Of a DNA stretch of 64,000 nucleotides, positions 10,879 to 22,369 are shown in pieces. The first letter of the stretch is position 1. Each line of letters starts with the position of its first letter. Both the position numbers and the translations under genes were made by a program. The stretch is from assembly GCF_050624435.1 (NCBI RefSeq), contig NC_134539.1:123735525-123799524 (forward strand), in the 5' to 3' direction. The notes beneath the pieces are model-generated. The model saw only the letters and a program-made list of their open reading frames with translations. It was not told the DNA's origin and searched no databases. Source of the DNA: Tenrec ecaudatus (taxonomy: Eukaryota > Chordata > Mammalia > Afrosoricida > Tenrecidae).

Positions 10879-13490
10879 GGGCAACCTCCTGAAAAATGGA
10901 TTTCTTTTCCCCAAACTGTGTAATTAATTGTTTTATAAAACAACCTTATCACCTTCAAAGTACTCTCCATTACATTTACTACATTTGTCAAATCTGCAAT
11001 TCCATTCTTGGAAACATTTTTCAAACTCATCTGATTGGATGGCACCTCCCTCGTTTTTTCTTCACCTCTTCTACTTTGTCAAATCGCTGTCCTTTCATGT
11101 CCTTCTTCACTTGCAGAAACAAAAAGCAGTCGCAAGGAGCCAGATCAGGTGAGTAAAGTGCTTGAGGCAAGAAAGGCATGTTGTTTTTTGCGAAAAACTG
11201 GTGCATTGAGATGGCTGCGTGACCAGGTGCATTGTCATGGTGGCAAAACCAGTCCGCCCGGTCTGCCACAAATCAGGCCTTTTTTTCATACACGGTTATC
11301 TTTTCAGAATCTCTAAATAGAAATCTTGATTAACAGTCTGACCTGGTGGAATGAACTCCAAATACACTGCGAGTTGACATTTTCACTATTTCGGGAAGTT
11401 GATGGACGTCCAGAACTATGTTTGTCATCAATCAAAATTTCACCTTTTGAAACAAGAAAACCACTTGTATACTTTAGTTTTTCCAATAGTGCTGTACTTA
11501 GATGTTGCTTTCAAAATCAGAACAGTTTTTGTGGCATTTTTACTCTACAGAAAACAAAATTTCACAGCCACAAACTGTTCTCTTAAATTGGCCATCACCG
11601 TGTTAACAAACCCAGGGACAAGGGAAAAACATGGGACCCCAAATGGTAGAGAAGGGGGAGTGGCAGGCCTGGTGGGAAATGATCAAAGGTAAGGTTGCTT
11701 AGAGAAGAGGTATACTCTAGCCCAGGTGGCGACGAAGCATGGTAGTAGGGCAGGAGGAAAGTCAAGGGAGATGGAGGAAAGAGCAAGGAGTCAAAGGGCA
11801 TTCATGGAGGTCTAGACAAAGACAAGTACATGCAAATATATATAGGAGGATGGGGAAATAGATCTATGTGTCTATATTTATAGGTCAAGTATTAAGGTGG
11901 CGGAAGGACCTTGGGCCTCTACTCAAACACTCCCTCAATGCATGAATACCTTCTTTTATTAAATTGGAACTCTATGATGCTCACTCTCCCGACACAACGG
12001 CTGGAGCAAAAGTGGGTGAACAAGTAAATGTGGTGAAGAAAGCTGATGGTGCCCGGCTATCAAAAGAGATAGTGACTGGGGTCTTAAAGGTTTGAAGATA
12101 AACAAGCGGCCATCTAGCTCAGAAGCAACAAAGTCCACATGGAAGAACACACCAGCCTGTGTGATCAAGTGGTCCCAAAGGGATCAGTTACCAGACATCA
12201 AAGAATAAAAAATCATATCATTGACTGCACACCTCCATGATAGGATCGCTGAAGACAAATGGGTGCATAAGCAAATGTGGTGAAGAAAGCGGATGGTGCC
12301 CGGCTATCAAAAGAGATAGTGTCTGGGGTCTTAAAGGCTTGAAGGTGAACAAGCGGCCATCTAGCTCAGAAGCAAAAAAGCCCACATGGAAGAAGCACAC
12401 CGGCCAGTGCGATCACGAGGTGCCAAGGTACCAGGTATAAGGCATCATGCAAAAAAAAAAAAAAGATATAAGTGTGTATATGTACATATGTATATATATA
12501 CCATATTAAATGAAGGGGGAAGTGCAGAGTGGAGAACCAAGGCCCAAGTGTCGGCCAATGGAGATCCCCTCATAGAGGGGTTTAGGAGAGGAGATGGGTT
12601 AATTAGGGTGCGAGGTAGTACCGATGAAGAACACAGCTTTCCCCCAGACCCTGGATGCTTCCTCCCCCCAACTACCATGATCCGAATTCTACCTTGCAGG
12701 GCTGGATAGGGCAGAGGTTGTACACTAGTGCATATGAAGGCTGGAGGCACAGGGAATCCAGGGTGGATGATACCTTCAGGACCAAGGGTGTGAGGGGCGA
12801 TGCTGGGAGTGGAGGGTGAGTGGGTTGGAAAGGGGGAACTGATTACAAGGATCCACATGTGACCTCCTCCCTGGAGAGGGACAGCGGAGAGGGGGGGAAG
12901 GGAGACTCCGGATAGGGCAAGATATGACAAAATAACGATGTATAAATTACCAAGGGCACATGAGGGAGGGGGGAAAGAGGAGGGAGGGGAAAAAAAAAAA
13001 AGAGGACCTGATGCAAGAGGCTTAAGTGGAGAGCAAATGCCTTGAGAATGATATGGATCTGCTTTATACAATTGATGTATGTATATGTATGGATTGTGAT
13101 AAGAGTTGTATGAGTCCCTAATAAAATGTAAAAAAAGAAAAGAGGAGAAAAAATGATTAGGGCAAAGACTACAGATGTGCTTTATACAATTGATGTATGT
13201 ATATGTATGAACTGTGATAAGAATTGTATGAGCCCCAATAAATTGTTAAAAAAAAAAAATTGGCCATCACCAAAAAACGAGGATCAAGACAAACTGCTTA
13301 TACAAAAAAATTCACAAAAAACAAAACAAACAAACAAAAGTTCACTGTGACCAGAGAGAACCTTCCCAGGAGACGCCACTGAGTGCATTAACTCGGAGCA
13401 TGTTGCTCGAAGATTGCCTAGCAGGAAAAATGCTTACTACGAAAGCTCTGCTTGGCCCAGAGCAATTCCAGTTTTTGTGGGGCACCCCCT
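10879..13490 (-). mobile_element. Mariner DNA transposon copy 1, split by poly(A) repeat D
   Basis: The outer parts (10879-11599 and 13257-13490) form one mariner in reverse. The transposase text WFCHHDNAPGHAAISMHQFF ... YSPDLAPCDCFLFLQVKKDM shows the mariner catalytic HHDNAP and LAPCD blocks on the minus strand. The right end has a terminal repeat (ggggcaccccct). Only part of the transposase length remains in 10879-11599, so the middle is deleted. The element is dead; the start-codon region is where copy D inserted. Confidence 0.85.
11600..13256 (+). mobile_element. Poly(A)-tailed repeat, copy D, with target-site duplication
   Basis: It is 5'-truncated to gtgttaacaaacccaggg and ends aataaattgtt plus A's. 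A 15-bp duplication, aaattggccatcacc, flanks it at 11585-11599 and 13257-13271. The bottom-strand target reads AATTT/AAGAG, close to the L1 endonuclease preference. It has two 235-bp segments (11955-12210, 12222-12440) and a double 3' end (13051-13130 and 13170-13256). Confidence 0.92.
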
Positions 13491-13814
13491 AATATGTCTT
13501 TTGTTACTCTTTCTTATTGGCTTTTTAAATATCTACTTATTATGATTAAAAATGAAAATTTTAAATTGGTGTGGAGATGTGATATGAGGCGATGACTCAT
13601 CAGGTAAGTCAGAAGGTTTACAGAGGCTAGTCTAGTCTCTAGAAGACCACTAGGGAAGGGGTTGTGTGCTTGCTCAGGCTAAGACTGGGGGAGGGAGAAA
13701 ACACTAACCAAAATTTGGTTAACAAGCATTTTATTTCTAATTGATCAGTGGGGAGAAGCAACTCAATCATTTCTGAAGCAAAGAATGGGAATTTGGAAGG
13801 TCAGTGCCTGACCC

Positions 13815-13990
13815 TGGAGCCCTAGTAGCACTGTGGTTTGGGTTTGTAGTTCAAACCCACTAGCTGTTGCACAGGACAAAGATGAGGCTGTCTGCTCCCA
13901 AACAGACCTGCTGCAGTCTAAGATACCTGTATTGGGCTACTTCCTCTGAGTCATACTGGGGCAGTTATTTGTAGTAAGCTTTTCGTAGAA
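13815..13990 (+). mobile_element. Degraded AfroSINE
   Basis: ctagtagcactgtggttt, agttcaaacccactagctgt and actggggcagttatttg retain the Afro order. Confidence 0.5.
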
Positions 13991-14473
13991 CACAAGAGGA
14001 AGCAGTTTCTGTAATGATCACTATCTCCATGATCAAACAGTGCAAGTAAAAACGGCTGTAGTATGTTTGGCTGTGCATATTCTCTGCAACAACAACAACA
14101 CAGGTTTTACAATAAAATTCTGGGACATGTCATGGAACTGACACTGAACACAAAGGCAGCAGGGCACACCAAGAATTCAGGGATCCACTGGCCACCCTTC
14201 TTAAAGACTTCAGTGCCTGAAAGTCAAGGACTGCTATAGTCCGGTGTGCAGCCCTCGTGAGCTGACTGCTGCAGTTGGCATTGGACGGCTGATGACATGC
14301 CAACATGATGTATGCGTTCAACACAGCTGGAGCATGGCATCCACACCCCTAGATTGGAAAGTGGAGCTACAAAGGGACAGAATGGAAACACGCTCTATCA
14401 TGTGGCATAGCAGAAAGAAATCACTGTCTTCTCAAGACTCTTGAAAACAAACAAAAATCATTTGCTGACTTAC

Positions 14474-14640
14474 CACTTCCCACGTGAGTTCCTGCTATCA
14501 GGTGAAGGTGCTGGATGCAGGCAGTTGCAAGGTCTACCACTCTGTCGACCATAAAACTTCCCTCTGTATCAATAAAAACTGCTTCCCCTGCCACTCCTCC
14601 AAAACACTCTGGGATCTGCACATCTACTGCCAACTGCATG
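14474..14640 (-). CDS. RAD51C: RAD51C exon 3 (internal coding exon)
   Basis: The minus strand encodes [20 protein letters not shown], then [20 protein letters not shown] and [15 protein letters not shown], a near-exact match to RAD51C just after the Walker A loop. The 167-bp length equals that of the human exon. The acceptor is ctctcggcag, and the first base completes the Cys codon begun in exon 2. The donor is gtaagt, leaving one base that pairs with exon 4 to make Glu. No frame damage is visible. The intron to exon 4 is about 8.8 kb and contains a mariner, poly(A) repeats and RTE fragments. The HLHLIAGTH segment resembles the mouse more than the human version. Confidence 0.96.
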
Positions 14641-14924
14641 CTGCCGAGAGAAGAAGTCAAATAATGGAATCATAAATGTGATTACCGAAGGCACTGTTTT
14701 CAAACTCCAGATCCATTAGGTAACATTACGTATTTTATCAGTGCAACATTATTTTGGGGTATTAAAAAAGGAAAGGACTCCTGTTTACAACTAATTTCCA
14801 AAGAATTAGGAAAGATGTAGAAAATATTATACCACTTAATAATACTGAGGTAAAAAATAATAATTTTATATAGTTTAGAATAATTAATAAAGTCCATGCC
14901 CAAGAATATTAAGCAAAGAAAACG

Positions 14925-15065
14925 AACTCACTGCCATCACAAGTTGATGTTGACTCATGGTGACCCTACAGGACAGGGCACAACTGGCCCTGTGAATTTC
15001 TAAGACTGTAACTCTTTTCAGGAGTACAAAACTCCAACTTTCTCCAAGAATATTACCTAGTACTA
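14925..15065 (-). mobile_element. AfroSINE (partial)
   Basis: actcactgccatcacaagtt, catggtgaccctacaggaca and gactgtaactcttttcagga are Afro text in reverse. It lies in RAD51C intron 2, about 300 bp from exon 3. Confidence 0.82.
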
Positions 15066-15107
15066 AACGGAAGGTAATGCTGCTGAACAGGTGATGCAAA
15101 TAACTAA

Positions 15108-15290
15108 GCGTCACGAGGTTAGTACCTCAAGCCCACCCAGAGGTGCCTCGGGAGAAAGGCCTGGTGACCTGCTTCTGAAGGCTGCAGTCAGAATCCACTG
15201 TGAAGTACACTGCTACCCCATCACATGTACCTCATAAAGGGCCGCCGGAGTCAGAATCAACTCGACAGCAACTGGTTATAGTGATTTTAA
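15108..15290 (+). mobile_element. AfroSINE
   Basis: agcgtcacgaggttagtacc, cagaggtgcctcgggag and gtcagaatcaactcgacagc give a plus-oriented Afro element facing the previous one. Confidence 0.7.
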
Positions 15291-15784
15291 AAACAGAAAC
15301 CAAACACGAATGGTATATTTTAAGACAAAATGAGGAAACTCCTTTCCAAAAAAGTCAGAATAGTTAACTTACAGAGAGGGAGAGGTTATGGCTGGTCAAG
15401 GTTCCTAGGGGACTTCTGAGGATACTGATAATTTCACGCAGTGGGTTACTTTATAATTCTTCATTAAACTGTGTTTTCTGTGCTTTTTAGTACACTTTAC
15501 AACTTTAATTTAAAGAGAAAAAATGGAGTATTAGATACTACAATGATCTGAAATGCTCTTATTAACCTCTGATAACAACTAAACCGATTTATTTTTAACA
15601 AGGTGAGGGGGGGTGTGGAAAATCTTAGATCATGAGTAACAAAAGCGATGTTGTTACTGTGTTGAACTTCATTTCACAGGGTTTTTAATGGCTCTTTGGG
15701 ATCAGATCTCCAGGCCTTTTACCTGAGCACCTCTGGGTGAACTCAAACCACATCTTTTGGTTAATACCTCAAGCATTAACTGTT

Positions 15785-16245
15785 TGCAACATCCAGAGTT
15801 ATCATATGGTTCAGCAACTTTATATCTAGGTATATACCTGAAAAAATTGCAAGCAGGGATTCAAACAGATATACCGACCTTCACTGTAGCATTATTCATA
15901 GTAGCCCAAAGGTGGAAACAATACAAGTATCCATCAATAGATAACTATAAGACGTGATATACAAATATAGATTATTCAGCCATAAATGAAAAAGGAGTTA
16001 TGATACATGCTATAACATGGACACATTTTTAAACAATATGCTAAAAATAATGTCAGGTACAAAGGGACATACTTTCTATAGAGACTAAAGTTTCTCAGTG
16101 GTTATCAGGGGTGACTGAGTAGAAGAAAAAAGGGACTGTCTAACAGGTGTGGAGAGTTTGTTAAGGGTGGTGAACATCTTTGTAAATGAACAGTGGTGAT
16201 AGTTGCACATGTGGAACATTATAAAAGGCGCTAATTATACACATG
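15785..16245 (+). mobile_element. Old L1 LINE 3' region
   Basis: atatacctgaaaaaattgca, cactgtagcattattcatag, atggacacatttttaaacaa and gtaaatgaacagtggtgata are standard mammalian L1M-type 3' text. Confidence 0.78.
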
Positions 16246-16747
16246 CCAATGGTTGAAATGAGATGGTAAAATCATCCTCTACCCTAAAGCTTTCTGGTTC
16301 CTGTTCGGTCTTCAGCTGAAATTTTACTTTTTCTCTTCTTTTTAAACTCAGGGCATCTAATCTGTGATCCTTGGAAACAACAGGGCACAAAGGGGCAAAA
16401 GATTTTAAAAACTGAATTTGGTCTACAATTTGTTCAGGTTGGTATCTGGCTAGCATTCAGGGTTCTTATCATTCATTTATTTGCTCAGAAAGATCTCCCT
16501 ACTATCACAGCCAGTTTGTTCATGTTAAGAATTTAAGATGAATTATCAGATGCCCACTTTCTCTCAAGAAACTTAAAACCATGCCAAAAGCGACTTCCAT
16601 TATTTTTTTCTAACATTAAAAGAACTCAAGGATTTGCTTTTGCTATAACTTACAATTCTACTTTTTGTAAATCAGCATTGATCTTTATATCCATAGTTTT
16701 AGAAATTAGCTTTATAACATTACTGATGGAAACAAAGAGTTAGATCA

Positions 16748-16955
16748 AAGGTTGGCAAACTATGGCCCCATGGGTCAAATTCAACCTGCCAATTATTGAA
16801 ACACAGTCAGGTTTACTCATTTGTAGATTGTTTTTGTATGCTTTCAAGCTACAGAATAAGAAATAAGTCCTCACAAGAGAGACTATCTTACCTACAAAGC
16901 CAAAAATATTTATGATCTGGCTTGGTCCAAAAAAATGTTTGTCAACCTGATAGAT
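16748..16955 (+). mobile_element. MER20-like hAT-Charlie relic
   Basis: aggttggcaaactatggccc, aattattgaaacacagtcag and aaaatatttatgatctggct follow the old hAT consensus that I recall as MER20. Confidence 0.7.
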
Positions 16956-17040
16956 TAATAAAAATCAAAGGTGTACTTAGAAAAAAAAGTTGAAATTGTC
17001 TATTTTTTGTTATATTTTACAATGTTTTTATTTAAAAAGG

Positions 17041-19340
17041 TGACACCAGGCCTTGAGGACGATGTTCCCACTCAGAGCAGCCAGTCTACAGAGAGGACCA
17101 CATGGCCGGTCCCACTATGAGACATGACGCCCCTCACTGACCCATAGCTCTACAGGGGACAACACCGGAGACACAGTGTGGAAATTGCACCCGATCTGAT
17201 CCCGCCACACCGAGGCAAAACACTAAGGGGGTGCAACAGAACAGCAAGAGAAAGCAGCAGCAAGGTCCGCAGGGAATGCGGAAGGTGGGACTTTGGGGCC
17301 AGGGCGTGGTGCCCCAGCAGACTGGACTAGAAAACACTCCTAAAGACCAACAAACAGTCCTTGAAATAACTACAAGCTTTTCTTTCTTGTTGTTTTGTCA
17401 CTGGTTTGTTGTTCTGTTCTATATTGTTGCTTGGTTTTGCTGTCTTGCTTTTGTACATCTCCGCAGGTCAGTCTAAATAAGATAGGCTGGATGAACAATC
17501 TGGAGGAGAAAACAAGGGGACCGTCAGTTGGGGGGGGGGGCATGGGAGAGGGGGAGGTGGGGAGAAAGGTAGTGGTGTTAAACCCAGGGACAAGGGAACA
17601 AAGTGATCCAAATCGGTGGTGAGGAGGGTGTAGGAGGCCTGGTAGGGCGTGATCAAGGATAATGTAACCAAGAATTACTGAAACGCAAATGAAGGAAGAC
17701 TGAGCATGATAGTGAGACAGGAGGAAAGTCAAAGGAAATACAGGAAAGAGCTAGGAGGCAAAGGGCATTTATAGAGGTCTAAATAAAGGCATGTACATAT
17801 GCAAATATATTTGTACGAGGATGGGAAAATAGATCTATGTGCCTATATTTATAGGTTTAGTATTAAGGTGGCGGAAGGACATTGGGCCTCCATTCAAATA
17901 CTCACTCAATGCAAGAATACTTTCTTCTATTAAATTGGCATTCTATGATGCTCACTTTCCTGACATAACTGCTGAAGACAAAGCGGGTGAATAAGCAAAT
18001 GTGGTGAAGAAAGCTGATGGTGCCTGGCTATCAAGATATAACGCCTGGGATCTTAAAGGCTTGAAGGTAAACAAGTGACCATCTAGCTCAGAAGCAATAA
18101 AGCCCACATGGAAGAAGCACACTAGCCTGTGTGATCACGAGGTTCTGAAGGGATCAGTTATAAGGCATCAAAGAACAAAAAATCCTATCATTGTGTGCTC
18201 ACCTCCAAGATATGATCGCTGAAGACAAATGAGTACATAAGCAAATGTGGCCAAGAAAGCAGATGGTTGTATGGATGTGCTTTATACAATTGTATGGATG
18301 TGCTTTATACAATTGATGTATGTATATGTATGGATTGTGGTAAGAGTTGTATGAGTCCCTAATAAAATGTAAAAGAAGAAAAGAAAAAAAATGATTAGGG
18401 CAAAGACTGTACAGATGTGCTTTATACAATTGATGTATGTATATGTATGGATTGTGATAAGAGTTGTATCAGCCCCAATAAATTGTTAAAATAAATTAAT
18501 TAATTAATTTTTTAAAAAAAAAGAAAGCAGATGGTGCCCGGCTATCAAAAGATATAGTGTCTGGGGTCTTAAAGGCTTGAAGATAAACAAGCAACCATCT
18601 AGCTCAGAAGCAGCAAAGCCCACATGGAAGAAGCACACCAGCCTGTTTGACCACGAGGTGTGGAAGGGATCAGGTATCATCATAACGAAAAATCATATCA
18701 GAGAATGGGGGGAGGGAAGGAGTGTGTAGTAGAGACCGAAGGCCCATTTGTAGGCCACTGGACACCCCCTTACAGAAGGGTCTCAGGGAGAGGAGTCAGT
18801 CAGGGTGCGATGTAGCAACAATGAAACATAACTTTCCTCTAGTTCCTAAATGCTTCCTCCCCCCCCCCCACTATGATGCTCCTAAGTCTACCTTACAAAC
18901 ATGGCTAGACCAGAGGATGTACACTGGAACAAGTAAGAACTGGAAATACAGGGAATACACAGCGGATGATCCCTTCAGGACCAGTGGTGTGAGTAGCGAT
19001 GCTGGGACGGAGGGTGGGGTGCAAAGGGGGAACCAATTACAAGGATCTAAATATAACCTCCTCCCTGGGGGACGGACAACAGAAGTGGGTTAAGGGAGAT
19101 GTCAGACAGTGCAAGATTTGACAAAATAATAATTTAGGAATTATCAAGGACTCATGAGGGAGGAGAGAGCAGGGAGGGAGGGGAAAAATGAGGAGCTGAT
19201 GCCAAGGGCTTAGGTGGAGAGCAAATGTTTTGAGAATGAGAAGGGCAATGAATATACAAATGTGCTTCACGCAAATGATGTATGTATGGATTGTGATAAG
19301 AGTTGTATGAGCCCCTAATAAAATGATTTAAAAAATAAAA
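17041..19340 (+). mobile_element. Poly(A)-tailed repeat, copy E (longest)
   Basis: About 2.05 kb of own sequence plus a 254-bp nested insertion. The 5' end tgacaccaggccttgagg extends about 40 bp beyond copy A, so this may be close to the true 5' end. It has two 235-bp segments (17945-18180 and 18190-18680, the latter carrying the insertion) and a single 3' end (gagcccctaataaaatgatt). No reading frame of note. Confidence 0.85.
18268..18521 (+). mobile_element. Nested poly(A)-repeat 3' end inside copy E
   Basis: A 14-bp duplication, agaaagcagatggt, flanks this insertion (18254-18267 and 18522-18535). The insert holds two consecutive 3' ends joined by an A-rich spacer with atgattagggcaaagact, the same composite end seen in copy D. 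Confidence 0.92.
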
Positions 19341-19344
19341 GGGT

Positions 19345-20100
19345 GGCATTCATGCCACTAATAGAAAGCTGTCTAAAACTCATTCGCCATGCCTGATTTA
19401 GCAAAGGATTTCAAGAGTTCAACTCTCTTAAACCAATACCACCAAATTAAAACTGCCTTCATACAGGAATAAGACTATTTCAGTTATTATAAGGTAGGAC
19501 TGCCTGTCAGTCACACCTGAAAACATGCAATGACTTCTCCTGAGGAGAATGTTGTGTGAAGAGTAAACAGTTGAGGGAATAGTTTATAGGGAATACTTTT
19601 AGAGTTTTACCTGCCCAAAGAAAAGTTCCTATTGTCTGCCAAAAATGCCTACTAAGGGGCTGCCAATGAAGTCTAGAATCTCGTTTAGTTACAAAGACAG
19701 CGGTCCAACCCTGCCCCCTTCCTGTGATCCTCATTCCCTGTGCAGGGGAAAGGAAAGGGGGCCGTTCTAAAGGAAAAGAGCAATCTGTGCCCAGCCCTTG
19801 CTTCCAGTCTCTCAGATGTCTTGAACAAGAAAATTTAAAGCTTGGAGATCACCAGAAAAAGCAACTCAGGCACTGCACACAGGTCAAGTTCATAGAAAAA
19901 GCAGCTATCTGATCTGATTTGCCCTCCTACTTCTCAAAGAAAGTATATCGTACTCAGATACTCGCATATGCGAAGCAACTGATGTTTGGACTAGAAGCTA
20001 CCCGGAGATTTCAGTCTTTGGCTTTTGGAAATGGACTCTTTTATTATATCTAAATCCACTTTGAGACATTTGGCCATCAAATATATCTATATATAAATAT
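19345..20100. other. RAD51C intron 2 stretch without a recognised feature
   Basis: Ordinary intronic sequence between poly(A) repeat E and mariner 2; nothing recognised. Confidence 0.5.
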
Positions 20101-20102
20101 AC

Positions 20103-20979
20103 GAGCAGCACCAAAAAAACAAAACCAACAAAAAACGGGAAAAGCTCCGCTGGGCTAAGCTTTCATAGCACACATTTTTCCCTGCTAGGCGAGCACTGAG
20201 CAACTCACTCCGAGTTAGTGCACCCAGTGGCATCTCCTGTGAAAGTTCTCTCTGGTCACAGTCATAAAAGCAGTTTCACTCAAACCTCGTTTTCCGTGAT
20301 GGCCAATTTAAGAGAACTGTGTGGCTGTGAAATTTTGTTTCCTGCTTGGGAAAAATGCCATATTAACTGTTGTAATGTTGAGCACAGCTTACAAGGAAAA
20401 CTCAAGTATACGAGTAGTTTTCTCGTTTCAAAATAGGTGAAGTTTTGATGGATAACAAACCTCTTTCTGGATGTCAGTCAACTTGCTGAATGGACGAAAA
20501 TATTGCCTTGGCAGTGCATTTGGACTTCCTCCCATCAGGTCAGATTGTTAAGTCAAGCTTTCTATTTAGAGGTTCTGAAAAGACTGTGTAACAGTGTGGG
20601 GCAAAAAAAAGGTCGGATTGTGGCAGACGAGGGACTCATTTTGCCACAATACACCTGCTCACACAGCCATCTCTGTGTTAGTTTTTGACAAAAAAATCAG
20701 CATCCCTCTCTTGCTCCACACACCTTACTAGCCTAACCTCTTTCCATGTGAATTCTTTTTGTTTCCGCCAATTGAGGCATAAATAATCAGTGATTTGACG
20801 ACAGCCATCTAAACAGATGAGTTTGAAACATATTTCCAATAATGGAATCGCAGATTTGACAAATGTTATCAAGTGTAATGGAGAATACTTTGAAGGTGAT
20901 AAGGGTTTTTTGGTAAAAAAATTTAAAACATATCTTTGGGGAAAATAAAATTCCGTTGTTTTTTTTTGGGGTACCCCCT
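20103..20979 (+). mobile_element. Mariner DNA transposon copy 2
   Basis: It is homologous to copy 1 but plus-oriented. Shared blocks include tccgagttagtgcacccagt, ttctctctggtcacag, the start atggccaatttaagagaact (MANLRE), and near the end gaatactttgaaggtgataa. Terminal repeats are decayed (agcaccaaaaaaac and tttggggtaccccc). Total length is about 880 bp against about 1.3 kb for a whole mariner, so it is internally deleted, and frames are broken. Confidence 0.82.
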
Positions 20980-21245
20980 TGTATGTAATTAAGCAAGAGT
21001 GTCTGTCTACTTTAATGGCCACACTACTGGCTTCATGGGAAACATTATTGAATAGTAAAATAATTGTATTTATTTATTAAAATGGGGTACAGAATTAATG
21101 GCAAAGGTGACTTATTTTGTTTGATATTCACAAAATAAAAAGCATATCTAATGAGTTTTTTACTCTGACTAAAGACCCACAGCACAACTCTATTACTTTC
21201 ATAAAACATTAAGCCTACTCGTAAGAGAAGAACATCTTATTTTAC

Positions 21246-21504
21246 CATAATTGTGTTTTTCCAACACCTGGTGCACCGCAAATTTCTGTTATTTTTGTTA
21301 GGGGTACTCCTCCCCCAAGGATATGATCAAGTGCCGAACAGAAGGTAATTATGAAGCCCTGGGTGTGTTCCTGCTCAAGCAGTTCCAGTGCTGTACAGTT
21401 CTTGCCCGACTCAGATGGACCAGCACATCTTGCTGTACTTGTCAGAGATTCTCTTCTTATGATTTGCAATGCTTCTAAGGCTTCTTCTTTAGAGATCCCA
21501 ACTT
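21246..21504 (-). CDS. RAD51C: RAD51C exon 2 with Walker A motif
   Basis: The minus strand encodes [20 protein letters not shown], followed by [34 protein letters not shown] and the Walker A loop GAPGVGKT near residues 116-123 of this protein, which is the nucleotide-binding P-loop of RecA-family ATPases. The exon is 259 bp, as in human. The acceptor ends ttttcag and the donor is gtaaaa, a weaker donor than gtaagt. The last two bases (TG) join exon 3 to make Cys. The linker around residues 56-66 ([17 protein letters not shown]) differs most from human. A poly(A) retroelement begins only about 44 bp upstream of the acceptor, in intron 1. Confidence 0.96.
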
Positions 21505-21547
21505 CTGAAAATAAAATAGGACAAAAATGATTTTAAAAATGTAAAGC

Positions 21548-21642
21548 ACAAACGGCCATCTAACTCAGAAGCAATAAAGCCCACATGGAAAAAGCACACC
21601 AGCCTGTGCGATCATGAGGTGCCAAAGGGACCAGGTATAAGG

Positions 21643-21715
<73 letters not shown>

Positions 21716-22356
21716 CATAGTGAATGAAGGGGGAAGTGCAGAGTGGAGACCCAAAGCCCATTTGTCGGCGGCTGGAGATCCTCTCGCAGAGGGGTCTAGG
21801 AGAGGAGACGGGTCAGTGTGTGAGGTAGCACCGATGAAGAATACAGCTTTCCCCCAGATCCTGGATGGTTCCTCCCCCCAACTACCATGATCCGAATTCT
21901 ACCTTGCAGGACTGGATAGGGCAGAGGTTGTACACTGGTGCATATGGGAGCTGGAGGCACAGGGGGGACAATACCTTCAGGACCAGGGGTGTGAGGGGCG
22001 ATGCTGGGAGAGTGGAGGGTGAGTGGGTTGGAAAGGGGGAACTGATTATAACGATCCACATGTGACCTCCTCCCTGGGAGATGGATGGCAGAGAAGGCGG
22101 GGAAGGGAGACTCCGGATAGGGCAAGATATGACAAAATAACAATCTATAAATTATCAAGGGCTCATGAGGGAGTGGGGAGCGGGGAGGGAGGGGAAAAAA
22201 AAAGAGGACCTGATACAAAGGGCTTAAGTGGAGAGCAAATGCTTTGAGAATGATTGGGGCAGGGAATGTATGGATGTGCTTTATACAATTGATGTATGTA
22301 TATGTATGGATTGTGATAAGAGTTGTATGAGCCCCTAATAAAAAAAGAAAAAAAAG
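21548..22356 (+). mobile_element. Poly(A)-tailed repeat, copy F, beside RAD51C exon 2
   Basis: It is 5'-truncated at acaaacggccatctaact, ends gagcccctaataaaa plus A-rich tail, and is flanked by aatgtaaagc (21538-21547 and 22357-22366). It stands antisense to RAD51C in intron 1, about 44 bp before the exon 2 acceptor. It contains a long AT microsatellite. Confidence 0.9.
21647..21711. repeat. (AT)n microsatellite, about 32 units
   Basis: Uninterrupted AT dinucleotides within copy F. Copy D has an A-rich and TA-rich tract at the same place (12445-12510), so this is an expansion of a family feature. Confidence 0.97.
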
Positions 22357-22369
22357 AATGTAAAGCCAT

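Noticed and set aside
12445-13071. 208-codon open frame on the minus strand
   Set aside because: It runs antisense through poly(A) repeat D. Related low-complexity Pro/Ser-rich frames occur in other copies because of composition, and there is no similarity to any protein family.
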